Assembly: GCF_003014675.1 (NCBI RefSeq)
Contig: NZ_PYAU01000001.1
Coordinates: 1,240,001 to 1,304,000 of the forward strand
Origin: Labedella gwakjiensis
GTDB lineage: Bacteria; Actinomycetota; Actinomycetes; Actinomycetales; Microbacteriaceae
Reading direction: 5' to 3'
DNA: 64,000 nucleotides
Shown: positions 1-11,049 of the stretch, one piece after another
How the letters are laid out: every line of letters begins with the position of its first letter
Position numbering within the stretch: position 1 is the first letter of the stretch
Translations under genes and position numbers: made by a program
Notes under the pieces: generated by a model
Databases searched by the model: none
Seen by the model: only the letters and a program-made list of their open reading frames with translations
What the model was told of the DNA's origin: nothing

Positions 1-2260
<2,260 letters not shown>

Positions 2261-2436
2261 GACGATTCCTCCCTCAAAGGTGGTGGTCGTCCGACGAGGC
2301 TAACAGCGGATCCACAGCCACGCGCACCCCTCCCCGAAAGGGCTACTCCCGAGCGAGGGCGCCACATAGAACTACCGCCCTCGGCACCGAAGTGCCGCCC
2401 TCACGGATGATCCACCCGGGCGAACGCCGAGGAGGT

Positions 2437-4212
2437 TCAGCCCAGCCCTCCCCCGAGCGCGTCGGCGGCGCGGATGAGCGCGAGGTGTGTGAGGGCCTGC
2501 GGAGTGTTGCCCGCCTGGCGCTTCGCGACGGGGTCGTACTCCTCGCTCAGCATGCCGAGGTCGTTCGCAACGGCGAGGAGCTTCGCCATGAGGGCCTCGG
2601 CGTCGTCGCGTCGACCGGTGCGCGCGTACTGCTCCACGAGCCAGAACGAGCACGTGAGGAACGGGTTCTCCGCGCCCGGCACGCCGTCGACACCCGTCTC
2701 GGCGCGGTAGCGCAGCACGAAACCGTCGGGCATGAGGTCGCGCTCGATCCGCTCCACCGTCGCGAGCATCCGCGGGTCGTCGTACGCGCAGAAGCCCACC
2801 TGCGGCAGCTGCAGCAGGGCGGCATCCACCTCGTCCGTGCCGAAGTACTGGGTGAAGCCGCCGTGGCTCGCGCTCACGCCGTTCGTCGCGACGTCGGCGG
2901 CCACCTCGTCGCGCAAGCGCTCCCACCGCTCGGCCTCGCCCGGCAGCCCGTAGCGGCGAACGCCCCTGACCCCCCGGTCGAATCCCGCCCACACCATCGC
3001 TCGCGAATGCACGAAGTGCTGCTGCGCCCCGCGGATCTCCCAGATGCCGTTGTCCGGATCCGCGCGCGTGCGCTCGAGCCGCTTGAGGAGCGCGCGCTGC
3101 AGCGCCCACGACTCCGGCGGGTCGACGAGCCCGGCCTCGCGCGCGTCGTCGAGGCACACGAGCACCTCGCCGAGCACGTCGGCCTGGAACTGATCGACGG
3201 CGCCATTGCCCGTGCGCACGGGGGCCGCACCCTCGTAGCCGGGGAGCCGCTCGACGACGCGCTCCGGCAGCTCGCGCTCGCCCGCGAGGCCGTACATGAT
3301 CTGCACGTCGTCCGGGTCTCCGGCGATCGCTCGGAGCAACCAGGAACGCCAGTGCCCCACCTCGTCGAAGAAACCGTGCCGCAGGAGCGTCGACACTGTG
3401 AGCGACGCGTCGCGCAGCCAGACGTAGCGGTAGTCCCAGTTGCGCTCGCCGCCGAACGCCTCGGGCAGCGACGTGGTCGCGGCGGCGACGATCCCGCCCG
3501 TGCGGTCGTGGGTGAGGGCGCGGAGGAGGGTGAGCGAGCGAGACACCATCGGCCCATACGGACCGTCGTGGGCGTTGTCGGGCTGCCAGCCCTCCCAGCG
3601 CGCGAGCGTCTCCGCGAGCAGCACGTCGACGCTCCCGACGAGCGGCGTCTCCTGCCACGACGGGTACCACGTGAGGACGACGTCCACCGTCTCGCCCGCG
3701 CTCACGGTGAATTCGCCGACGTGGCTGTTCCCGTCAGCGTGAAGCCGCGGCCCGGTGACGAGGATCGCGTCCGGTCCGCCGATCGCGAGCAGACGGTGGG
3801 CGTCGGCGCGCTGCGGCAGCTGGCGGACCCACGGGATGATGTCGGCGAAGTTGGGGCGCACGGTGAGGGCCTGGCGGAACCGCACCGTTCCGCTGATGCC
3901 GGTCACCCGTCGCACGACCGACGAGGTATCGCCGTCGGTGGGCATGAACTCGACCGTCTCGGCCTCGCCATCGGCCGTGCTCCACCGGGTGCGGAGGATG
4001 ATCGACCCGTCCTCGTACGAGCGGGTGCTCGTCGCCTCGGCGACGGGGGCGAGCAGCCAGCGCCCGTGCTCCTCGTCGCCGAGCAGGGCCGAGAAGACCG
4101 CGGCGGCGTCGAAGCGCGGCACGCACAACCAGTCGATGCTGCCGTCGCGTCCCACGAGGGCCGCTCCCCTGCTGTCGCCCAGCAACGCGTAGTCCTCGAT
4201 CGGCAACGGCAT
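2437..4212 (-). CDS. Glycoside hydrolase family 15 protein (glucoamylase/trehalase-like)
   Basis: This 591-residue cytosolic protein has no signal peptide. It starts with the GH15 N-terminal beta-sandwich signature (IEDYALLGDSRGAALVGRDG, SIDWLCVPRFD). The (alpha/alpha)6 barrel follows, with GGERNWDYRYVWLRDAS at about residues 254-270, the DNGIWEIRG block that carries the catalytic acid Glu near residue 393, and the C-terminal LSEEYDP...QAGNTPQALTH block that carries the catalytic base. Actinobacterial members of this subgroup act on alpha-glucosides such as trehalose or maltodextrin. The substrate cannot be told from sequence alone. The gene stands alone on the minus strand, between cstA and an MFS gene. 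Confidence 0.93.
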   Translation of the reverse strand: MPLPIEDYALLGDSRGAALVGRDGSIDWLCVPRFDAAAVFSALLGDEEHGRWLLAPVAEATSTRSYEDGSIILRTRWSTADGEAETVEFMPTDGDTSSVVRRVTGISGTVRFRQALTVRPNFADIIPWVRQLPQRADAHRLLAIGGPDAILVTGPRLHADGNSHVGEFTVSAGETVDVVLTWYPSWQETPLVGSVDVLLAETLARWEGWQPDNAHDGPYGPMVSRSLTLLRALTHDRTGGIVAAATTSLPEAFGGERNWDYRYVWLRDASLTVSTLLRHGFFDEVGHWRSWLLRAIAGDPDDVQIMYGLAGERELPERVVERLPGYEGAAPVRTGNGAVDQFQADVLGEVLVCLDDAREAGLVDPPESWALQRALLKRLERTRADPDNGIWEIRGAQQHFVHSRAMVWAGFDRGVRGVRRYGLPGEAERWERLRDEVAADVATNGVSASHGGFTQYFGTDEVDAALLQLPQVGFCAYDDPRMLATVERIERDLMPDGFVLRYRAETGVDGVPGAENPFLTCSFWLVEQYARTGRRDDAEALMAKLLAVANDLGMLSEEYDPVAKRQAGNTPQALTHLALIRAADALGGGLG

Positions 4213-4298
4213 GTGGAACCTCCTCCCGCCACATTAACCCCGCGGGACGTCGGCTCCGCTCGCCGGGCCGGAGGGTTGCGCTCGGATGCCGTCCCCGG

Positions 4299-5492
4299 TC
4301 AGGGACGCACGCGGGTGGAGACGAGGAAGGCGGCGGCGAGGACGGCGGCCGAGAGGGAGATCGCGGTGAGGAGCGGCCAGCCGCCGGACTGGAAGGCGAG
4401 GCCGAGGAGCCAGGTCCCGACAGCCGAACCGGAGTAGAAGGCGATCGTGTAGAGGGCGCTCGCCTGCGCTCGCCACGGCCCGTCGGCCCGCGCACCGACC
4501 CACGCCGTCGCGGTCGCGTGGGTGGCGAAGTAGCCGCCCGTCACGAGCACGAGCCCCAGGAGCAGCACGGGAACGCTCTCGCTCAGCATCACGACGAGAC
4601 CGACGATCATGACGCCGATCCCCGCGAGCGCGACGAGCCGGCGCCCCGTCCGCGTGCTCCACCAGCCGGCGACACGCGACGTCACCGTCCCCGCGAGATA
4701 CGCCAGGAAGATGAGGGCCGCGGCGGCCGGAGTGAAGGAGAACGGGGGCGCCTCGAGGCGGAACCCGACGTAGGTGTAGACCGAGACGAACGCTCCGACG
4801 AGGAGCACGGCGGCGGCGTAGATGCGGACGAGGACCGGGTCGCCGAGCGCCCGCGCGATCTTCGAGCTCCAGACCATCGTCGCGTCCGTCCGTCGCGCGG
4901 GAGCGGCCGGGGCGAGCACGACGAAGAGCACGGCGCTCACGACGGCGACACCCGAGACGGCGAGGAGGGCACCACGCCACCCGAGTCCGTCGGCGAGCAG
5001 CCCGGCGACGATCCGCCCGGCCGCCCCGCCGATCGTGGTCCCGGAGATGTACGCGGTGGCGGCGACCGTCGCTCGCGCGCCCGTCGTGCGGTCGTGGATG
5101 TACGCCACGGCGAGCGCCGGCACCGCACCGAGAGCGGCGCCGCCGAGGAAGCGCGCCACCATGAGCAGCTCGAAGGTGGGGGCGAGGGCGCCCACGATCG
5201 AGAGCGCCGCCGACGCGACGAGGGCGATCCGCATCGCCTGCAGCCGCCCGATCCGTTCGGCCACGGAGGCCCACGGCAGCACCGTGAGCGCGAGCCCTCC
5301 GGTGGCGACCGAGATGGTGAGAGCGGCCTGCGCCGGCGTCACCCCGAGGTCGCGCGCGAGGAGCGGGAGCACTCCTTGAACCGCGTATAGCTCTCCGAAC
5401 GTCGCGATCCCCGCGGCGAGCAAGGCGACGAGCATGCGCCGTTGCGACGACTCCCCCCGACCGCCGGAGCCGGGCGCGGGTCGGGAGGTCAC
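4299..5492 (-). CDS. Major facilitator superfamily transporter (YnfM-like drug/solute exporter)
   Basis: This 397-residue protein has about 12 hydrophobic segments. The N-terminal half carries GELYAVQGVLPLLARDLGVT and the cytoplasmic loop ERIGRLQAMRIALVAS, as in the YnfM branch of MFS exporters. The start is GTG 5492. A -10-like TACGCT lies exactly six bases upstream (5499-5504) and GGAGG abuts the start, so the transcript may be leaderless. The substrate is unknown. The downstream neighbour GH15 is 86 bp away and unlikely to be cotranscribed by coupling. Export of an antibiotic or sugar is possible but unsupported. Confidence 0.88.
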   Translation of the reverse strand: MTSRPAPGSGGRGESSQRRMLVALLAAGIATFGELYAVQGVLPLLARDLGVTPAQAALTISVATGGLALTVLPWASVAERIGRLQAMRIALVASAALSIVGALAPTFELLMVARFLGGAALGAVPALAVAYIHDRTTGARATVAATAYISGTTIGGAAGRIVAGLLADGLGWRGALLAVSGVAVVSAVLFVVLAPAAPARRTDATMVWSSKIARALGDPVLVRIYAAAVLLVGAFVSVYTYVGFRLEAPPFSFTPAAAALIFLAYLAGTVTSRVAGWWSTRTGRRLVALAGIGVMIVGLVVMLSESVPVLLLGLVLVTGGYFATHATATAWVGARADGPWRAQASALYTIAFYSGSAVGTWLLGLAFQSGGWPLLTAISLSAAVLAAAFLVSTRVRP

Positions 5493-5557
5493 CCTCCGAG
5501 CGTATGCCCGGACACTCCGTCGCCGGATTCACAATCGCCCCGGTTGCGCTGCACCTC

Positions 5558-5595
5558 TTGTCGGGCGCTGCATCAATCACTGCAGCGCCCGACAA
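5558..5595. terminator. Hairpin terminator downstream of the alcohol dehydrogenase gene
   Basis: Two perfect 15-bp arms (5558-5572 TTGTCGGGCGCTGCA and 5581-5595) enclose an 8-nt loop. The hairpin sits 12 bases past the stop of the minus-strand dehydrogenase gene and before the next gene's promoter. It lacks a T-tract, as is usual for terminators in high-GC actinobacteria. Confidence 0.75.
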
Positions 5596-5607
5596 TCACT
5601 CGGCGGC

Positions 5608-6654
5608 TCAGTCGGCGAGGTCCGCGAGGTCGAGGACGAAGCGGTAGCGCACGTCGTTGCGGCGCAGGCGATCGAACGCCGTGGCGACGTCGCGGGACGG
5701 GAGCACCTCGACGTCGGCCGTGATGCCGTGCTCGCCGCAGAAGTCGAGCAGTTCCTGCGTGTGCGGGCGTCCGGCGCTGCCCCCGGAGCTCACACTCTTA
5801 TGGCCGAGCGCGAGGTCGAGCATGTTCACGGGGAGCGAGCCCAGATAGCCGAGCACGCACAGCGTGCCGTCGAGCGCGACGGTCCGCAGGTACGGGGCGA
5901 GCTCGTGCGGCACGGCGACGGTGTCGAAGATCACGTCGAACCGTGCGGCCACGGCCGTCATCGCGGACTCGTCGGTGGACACGACGACGTCCCGCGCTCC
6001 GAGCGCACGCGCATCCGCCTCCTTCCCGGCCGAGGTCGTGAAGACGGTGACATCGGCACCGAGCGCCGCGGCGAGCTTGACGGCGAGGTGCCCGAGCCCG
6101 CCGAGACCCACGACGCCGACGCGCACGCCCGGGCCCACGTTCCACCGGCGGAGCGGCTCCCACACCGTGGCCCCCGCGCACATGAGCGGGGCGACTCCCG
6201 CCGCATCGAGCGAGGCGGGCCGGTGGTACACGAAGCCCTCGCGCACCACGTACTCGGTGGAATACCCGCCGAGGGTCGTCGATCCGTCGCGACGGTCGCG
6301 GCCCCCATAGGTGAGCGTGGGGAACTCGCGGCAGAAGTTCTCCTGCCCGGCCAGGCACATGTCGCACGCGCCGCACGAGTCGACGATGTTCCCCACCGCG
6401 ACGGGGTCGCCGACGGCGAACCCCGTCACGTCCGCGCCGACGGCCGTCACCTCGCCCACGAACTCGTGGCCCGGCACGAGGAGCGAGCCGTCCGTGTGCG
6501 AGTCGACGGCGTGGAGGTCGCTGTGGCAGACGCCACTGAAGGTGACGCGCACGGCCACGTCGTCCGGACGCAGGTCGCGCCGCTCGATGTCGCGGACGGT
6601 CGGGGTCGCGCCCTGCTCGGTCGTGCCGAGGGCTCGTGCTGATCGCATGGTCAT
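5608..6654 (-). CDS. Zinc-dependent NAD(P) alcohol dehydrogenase
   Basis: This 348-residue medium-chain dehydrogenase carries the catalytic zinc Cys in GVCHSDLHAVDSH, GHEFVGEVTAVG with the second zinc ligands, and the structural zinc cluster CGACDMCLAGQENFC. The Rossmann fold reads VGVVGLGGLGHLAVKLAAALG. It resembles the YahK/cinnamyl-alcohol-dehydrogenase group, which reduces aldehydes with NADPH. Start ATG 6654 is used here, and an in-frame ATG at 6648 is an alternative. The gene is divergent from a TetR regulator. An ACCAAC/GTTGGT operator-like site overlaps its probable -10 (TAACTT), so repression by that regulator is likely. It may detoxify aldehydes, by inference. Confidence 0.9.
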   Translation of the reverse strand: MTMRSARALGTTEQGATPTVRDIERRDLRPDDVAVRVTFSGVCHSDLHAVDSHTDGSLLVPGHEFVGEVTAVGADVTGFAVGDPVAVGNIVDSCGACDMCLAGQENFCREFPTLTYGGRDRRDGSTTLGGYSTEYVVREGFVYHRPASLDAAGVAPLMCAGATVWEPLRRWNVGPGVRVGVVGLGGLGHLAVKLAAALGADVTVFTTSAGKEADARALGARDVVVSTDESAMTAVAARFDVIFDTVAVPHELAPYLRTVALDGTLCVLGYLGSLPVNMLDLALGHKSVSSGGSAGRPHTQELLDFCGEHGITADVEVLPSRDVATAFDRLRRNDVRYRFVLDLADLAD

Positions 6655-6666
6655 CCGTTCCGAAAG

Positions 6667-6734
6667 TTACCAACTGGTTTGTTATTCAGAGCGTACGTCG
6701 CACGCCCACCGTCGTCAAACGAACCGGTTGGTAA
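6667..6734. promoter_or_regulatory. Divergent promoter region with two TetR-type operator copies
   Basis: TTACCAACTGGTT at 6667-6679 recurs as its reverse complement AACCGGTTGGTAA at 6722-6734, with one mismatch. Each copy overlaps a -10-like hexamer: TAACTT toward the dehydrogenase and TAATCT (6732-6737) toward the TetR gene. This arrangement fits one regulator repressing both divergent genes. Confidence 0.65.
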
Positions 6735-6743
6735 TCTGGCGTG

Positions 6744-7331
6744 ATGATCTCGAGACCCCCCACGCCGAAGGGCGAGGCGACCCGCCAACGCATCCTCGAC
6801 GCCGCGACGGCCGAGTTCTCCGAATACGGGATCGCCGGCGCCCGCATCGACCGCATCGCGGCAGCGTCGCAGACGAACAAGGCACAGATCTACGCGTACG
6901 TCGGCAACAAGGAGGCGCTCTTCGAGACCGTTTTCGCCGCGTCGCTCGAACGCATCGTCGACGTCGTGCCGATCGACGCCGACGACGTGGCGGACTGGGC
7001 CGTCCGGCTCTACGACGAGTACCTCAAGCGCCCGGACCTCATCCGCCTCGCCACCTGGCAACGCCTCGAGCGGCGCCCGCGAGGCACGCTCGTCGACGAG
7101 GGCGCCCGCCTGGACGCCGGCAAGCTCTCGGCCATCTCGGCCGCGCAGAAATCGGGCGCGATCACCGTTCAGGGCGACCCCTTCGACGTCATGGCCCTCG
7201 TCATCTCGATGTCGATGGCCTGGTCGCCCGTGAGCAACGTCTACGCCGCGGACGCCGACGAAGCGAGAACCGAGCACGACCGCCGCCGCGCGATCCTCCG
7301 CGAGACCGTCGAACGCGCGTTCATGCGCTGA
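6744..7331 (+). CDS. TetR/AcrR family transcriptional regulator
   Basis: This 195-residue regulator has an N-terminal helix-turn-helix (RQRILDAATAEFSEYGIAGARIDRIAAASQ, residues about 11-40, then TNKAQIYAYVGNKEALF). Its C-terminal ligand domain resembles TetR_C regulators of the YxaF type. I chose ATG 6744 over GTG 6741 because TAATCT lies exactly six bases upstream of 6744, the spacing of a leaderless actinobacterial promoter, and no Shine-Dalgarno is visible. It is divergent from the alcohol dehydrogenase and shares the paired operator. Self-repression plus dehydrogenase repression is the likely role. The inducing ligand is unknown. Confidence 0.9.
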   Translation: MISRPPTPKGEATRQRILDAATAEFSEYGIAGARIDRIAAASQTNKAQIYAYVGNKEALFETVFAASLERIVDVVPIDADDVADWAVRLYDEYLKRPDLIRLATWQRLERRPRGTLVDEGARLDAGKLSAISAAQKSGAITVQGDPFDVMALVISMSMAWSPVSNVYAADADEARTEHDRRRAILRETVERAFMR

Positions 7332-7425
7332 CCCGTCCCCACCGCGCGTCCGCGAATGCCGGGAGACAGGTGGCAAGGGGCCAGCGGGAGCAGACGGCAC
7401 GGCGTGTGCACGCTAGCGTGGAAGG

Positions 7426-8466
7426 GTGACGGAGCATATACGGACAGGGATCATCGGCTACGGACTGTCCGGGCGGGTGTTCCACGCACCACTGCTCGCA
7501 GCGGATGCCGACTTCCGGCTGGACGCGATCGTGACGGGAGACCCGTCGCGAACCGACGACGCCCGCGAGGCGCACCCGGACGCCGACGTGATCCCGAGCC
7601 CCGACGAGTTCTTCGAACGCGCCGGTGACCTCGACCTCGTCGTGATCGCCACGGCGAACTCCTCTCACGCGGCCCTCGCCCAGCGCGCCATCGAGAACGG
7701 CCTCGCCGTCGTGGTCGACAAGCCGTTCGCCGTGGGCTCGGCCGAGGGCGGCGAGGTGCTCCGCGAAGCCCGCGAGCGCGACACGATCCTCTCCGTCTTC
7801 CAGAACCGCCGGTGGGACGGCGACTTCCTCACGGTGCGTGAGCTCGCGGCCCGCGGAGAGCTCGGTGAGGTGTTCTCGTTCGAGTCGCGCATGGAGCGCT
7901 GGCGTCCCACCCTCCGGGCCGGCTGGAAGGCCGAGGCGCCCGTCGAGCAGGGCGGCGGCGTGCTCTACGACCTCGGTCCGCACGTGATCGACCAGGCCAT
8001 CCAGCTCCTCGGACCCGTGTCCTCCGTGCATGCGGAGATCGACACGCGCGGCCAGGGACGTTCGGCCGACGACGACGTGCTCCTGTCGATCCTGCACGAG
8101 TCGGGGGTGCGCTCGCGCCTCTCGCTCAGCACCGTGAGCGCCCTCCCGACGGACCGCTTCCGCGTCCGTGGCACGAGCGCCGCATACGTCATCGGAGGGA
8201 CGGACCCGCAGGAGCAGCAGCTCGGAGAGGGCCTGCCGGTCACCGACCCCGGCTACGGCCGCACCCCCGAGAGCGCCTGGGGCCTCATCGGCGCCGGCGA
8301 CGAGCAGCACCCGGTGGAGACGCTCCCTGGCGACTACCCCGCCTTCTACCGCGGACTCGCCGAGGCGATCCGCGGCGAGGGCCCCCTCCCCGTCGACCCG
8401 GCGGACAGCCTCGAGGTGCTCGCCATCATCGAGGAGGCGCACGCCTCCGCGGAGTACTCCCGCTAG
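7426..8466 (+). CDS. Gfo/Idh/MocA family NAD(P)-dependent oxidoreductase
   Basis: This 346-residue protein begins with the nucleotide-binding motif IRTGIIGYGLSGRVFHAPLL. The family's VVDKPFAV (EKP-like) segment lies near residue 100 and a C-terminal GFO_IDH_MocA domain contains GGGVLYDLGPHVIDQAIQLL. Such enzymes oxidise or reduce polyols and sugars or act on related aldoses. The closest named type is YdgJ/YvaA-like scyllo-inositol dehydrogenase, but the substrate is not fixed. The GTG start at 7426 follows TAGCGT (7414-7419) by exactly six bases, pointing to a leaderless mRNA. It stands alone between the TetR gene and a convergent SDR gene. Confidence 0.9.
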   Translation: MTEHIRTGIIGYGLSGRVFHAPLLAADADFRLDAIVTGDPSRTDDAREAHPDADVIPSPDEFFERAGDLDLVVIATANSSHAALAQRAIENGLAVVVDKPFAVGSAEGGEVLREARERDTILSVFQNRRWDGDFLTVRELAARGELGEVFSFESRMERWRPTLRAGWKAEAPVEQGGGVLYDLGPHVIDQAIQLLGPVSSVHAEIDTRGQGRSADDDVLLSILHESGVRSRLSLSTVSALPTDRFRVRGTSAAYVIGGTDPQEQQLGEGLPVTDPGYGRTPESAWGLIGAGDEQHPVETLPGDYPAFYRGLAEAIRGEGPLPVDPADSLEVLAIIEEAHASAEYSR

Positions 8467-8505
8467 GAGCACCCCGCGGGCCGGCGGTGGACGCCGGCGC
8501 CCGCG

Positions 8506-9405
8506 TCAGGGCGTGACCATGCCGCCGTTCACGTTGAGCGTCTCGCCAATGACGAAGCTCGACTCCGCCGACGTGAGGAACACGTAAGCCGGTGCGATCT
8601 CGGCCGGTTGGGCCGCACGACCGATGGGCGCCTCGCTCGAGCCGAACTCGGGGAGGGTCTCGGGATCGACGCCGTGCGACGGCTGGAGCGCCGTCCACGT
8701 GGGGCCGGGGGCGACGACGTTCACGCGGATCCCCGTCGACGCGAGCTGCTGCGCCAGACCCTTCGAGAAGTTGTTGATCGCCCCCTTCGTCGAGGCGTAG
8801 TCGAGCCGGTCGGGAGCGGGGGTGTAGGCCTCCGCCGACGCCGTGTTGACGATCGTCGAGCCCGCGGGAAGGTGCGGGAGCGCCGCTTTGATCACGTGGA
8901 AGGCCGCGAAGACGTTGGTGCGGAACGTCGCCTCGAACTGCTCGTCGCTCAGGTCGGCGATCTCGGGCACCCACACCTGCTTGCCGGCGACGTTGACGAC
9001 GGCGTCGAGTCCGCCAAGGCCCTCGACCGCCTCCTCCACGAGGCGGCGGCAGTAGGCCGGGTCCCTGAGGTCGCCGGGGATCGGCACCGCCGTGCGTCCC
9101 GCCGCCTCGATGAGGCCGATCACGTGGCGCGCGTCCTCCTCCTCTTCGGGCAGATAGGAGAGCGCGATGTCGGCGCCCTCGCGCGCGAACGCGATCGCCA
9201 CGGCCCCGCCGATGCCGGAGTCCGCGCCCGTGATGAGGGCGCGGCGTCCGGCCAACCGACCGGTGCCGCGGTAGGTGTCCTCACCGAGGTCCGGCACGGG
9301 ATCCATACGACCCTGCAGCCCCGGCTCCTCCTGCTGCTGCACGGGAGGCGAGATCACGGGATACAGGGTGGTCGGGTCGGCGAACGTGTACTGGTCGCGG
9401 GTCAC
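8506..9405 (-). CDS. SDR family oxidoreductase (YhdG/GsiB-linked general-stress type)
   Basis: The 299-residue protein starts at GTG 9405 with a GAGGAG ribosome site. Its N-terminal tail (YTFADPTTLYP) is typical of the roughly 290-residue 'extended N-tail' SDRs. The dinucleotide motif is TGADSGIGGAVAIAF, the NVAG motif precedes KQVWVPE, and the catalytic Ser-Tyr-Lys is seen in NTASAEAYTP and YASTKGA. The C-terminus NVNGGMVTP is complete. These proteins are often stress-induced and reduce unknown carbonyls. A longer in-frame extension upstream (to 9672) exists, but it lacks any family similarity. Confidence 0.9.
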   Translation of the reverse strand: MTRDQYTFADPTTLYPVISPPVQQQEEPGLQGRMDPVPDLGEDTYRGTGRLAGRRALITGADSGIGGAVAIAFAREGADIALSYLPEEEEDARHVIGLIEAAGRTAVPIPGDLRDPAYCRRLVEEAVEGLGGLDAVVNVAGKQVWVPEIADLSDEQFEATFRTNVFAAFHVIKAALPHLPAGSTIVNTASAEAYTPAPDRLDYASTKGAINNFSKGLAQQLASTGIRVNVVAPGPTWTALQPSHGVDPETLPEFGSSEAPIGRAAQPAEIAPAYVFLTSAESSFVIGETLNVNGGMVTP

Positions 9406-9687
9406 GGGTCTCCTCGGTCGTTCTGGGTGGTCGGTCGTCCTGAGCGCTCGCGCATCTCGCGGCGCCCTTCCACTGAAGCGGCTCCAGAGCGCGACCGCGA
9501 GGCCTTTACGGATGCCGGGGGGACGCGTTATCCGAGAGCACCGACCCGTCCAGCCGATCCGTGTCACATGAACCCTGGAAATACAACGGCCGCTCCCGTT
9601 CTCGTCGGCCGACATATCGTGAATCGGCGGCCGGCTCGTCCCTGACGCACCGCCCGTCCCCCCAACCCCCACGCATCGGAGACCCTC

Positions 9688-11049
9688 ATGTCGACGTCCC
9701 CGTCCTCACGACCGACGGCATTCGCGTTGCACGCGCTCGGGTCGAGCGCTCGAGCATTCGACGGGGTCGCCGAAGCGCTCGCCGACAGCCTCGACGTGCA
9801 GGCGATCGATCTCCCGGGCTTCGGCGACGCCGCCGCCATGACCGGGACGAGCATCCCGGAGACCATCCGCCACGTGGAGCGCGCGATCCGGCGCAGCGGT
9901 GCGACCCGGTGGATCCTCGTCGGGCACAGCATGGGAGGGAAGATCGCGTCGATGGTCGCCGCACGCGCTCTTGCCGGCGAGTCCGAGCTGTTCGGCCTCG
10001 CCGGCGTCGCGCTCCTCGCGGCGTCGCCGCCCGTGCCGGAGCCGATGGAGGAGGACCGCCGCCGACAGATGCTCTCGTGGGCGCAGGGCGACGCGATCAG
10101 CGCAGAGGACGCGCGCACGTTCGTGGACGCGAACGTGGGCACGGGCCTCGCGCCCGACGCGGACGCGCGCGCGATCGACGACGTCCGCCGTACCTCCACC
10201 GCCGCGTGGCGCGCGTGGTTCGAGACCGGCAGCCGCGAGGACCGCTCGACGGACGTCGGCGTGCTCGACCTCCCCGCGCTCATCCTCGCGGGTGGCGAGG
10301 ACGGCGACCTGGGCGAGGACGCGCAACGGCGCCTCAACGAAACCGTCTATCCGCGCGCGGACGTCGAGGTCCTCCCGGGCGTCGGCCACCTCCTGCCACT
10401 CGAACGACCGCTCGCCGTGGCAGACGCCATCCGTCGATTCTGGACGACGTCGGCCGGCGTCGGACCGGCCGTCCCCCCGGACGTGGCCGCCGTGATCGCG
10501 TCGCCGCGGACGAGCGCCCGCACTCGTGGCCTCCTCGCGCAGCGGGCCGTCGCCGACGACCCGCGAGCGACCCCGCAGGCTCTCACCGATGTCCAGCTCG
10601 CGACCCTCCGAGTGCTCGCCGACCGCGTGGTCCCCCAGGACGAACCGGCCATCGACATCGCCCTCCGGGTGGACACGCAGCTCGCGGGCGGGGGAGGCGA
10701 CGGCTGGCGCAACGCCGACCTGCCCACCGATCGGGAGGCGTACGCCATCGCGCTCGACGCGCTCGCCCCGTTGCGCACCCGCTCGCCGCGCGAGCTCGAC
10801 ACCGTCATCGCGCAGCTCTCCGAGGGCACGTACGACGAGCACGACCACTTCACCGCCGCGCAGTTCGCCGCGTGGTTCGAAGACGCCCGCGTGGACCTCG
10901 TGCGCCAGTGGCTCGCCCACCCGGCCACGATGGCCCGCATCGGCTTCGACGGTTTCGCGAACGGCGGAGACGACGTCTTCACCGGCTTCGCGCTGCTCGG
11001 CGCCGACGAACGAGAGGACTGGGAGATGCTCCCCGTGATCCCCCGATGA
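9688..11049 (+). CDS. Fusion protein: alpha/beta hydrolase + gluconate 2-dehydrogenase subunit 3-like domain
   Basis: The 453-residue protein has two parts. Residues about 1-260 are an alpha/beta hydrolase with nucleophile elbow GHSMGG (Ser81), AGGEDGD (likely acid) and PGVGHLLPLE (catalytic His). Residues about 295-450 match the small gluconate 2-dehydrogenase subunit-3 fold (LTDVQLATLRVLADRVVPQD, FAAWFEDARVDLVRQWLAHP, FDGFANGG). That subunit normally stands alone beside a GMC-type catalytic subunit. The stop overlaps the ATG of the downstream GMC gene by four bases, so the two are translationally coupled and probably form a complex. ATG 9688 follows GGAG by six bases. No signal peptide is seen. 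The function is an oxidoreductase accessory with an added hydrolase, by inference. Confidence 0.85.
   Translation: MSTSPSSRPTAFALHALGSSARAFDGVAEALADSLDVQAIDLPGFGDAAAMTGTSIPETIRHVERAIRRSGATRWILVGHSMGGKIASMVAARALAGESELFGLAGVALLAASPPVPEPMEEDRRRQMLSWAQGDAISAEDARTFVDANVGTGLAPDADARAIDDVRRTSTAAWRAWFETGSREDRSTDVGVLDLPALILAGGEDGDLGEDAQRRLNETVYPRADVEVLPGVGHLLPLERPLAVADAIRRFWTTSAGVGPAVPPDVAAVIASPRTSARTRGLLAQRAVADDPRATPQALTDVQLATLRVLADRVVPQDEPAIDIALRVDTQLAGGGGDGWRNADLPTDREAYAIALDALAPLRTRSPRELDTVIAQLSEGTYDEHDHFTAAQFAAWFEDARVDLVRQWLAHPATMARIGFDGFANGGDDVFTGFALLGADEREDWEMLPVIPR

Noticed and set aside
8506-9672. Longer 388-codon version of the SDR
   Set aside because: The extra N-terminus lacks similarity; GTG 9405 with GAGGAG matches the usual family start.
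9561-11045. Upstream extension of the GMC oxidoreductase frame
   Set aside because: It is out-of-frame sequence of the hydrolase fusion gene; the real GMC start at 11046 overlaps that gene's stop.
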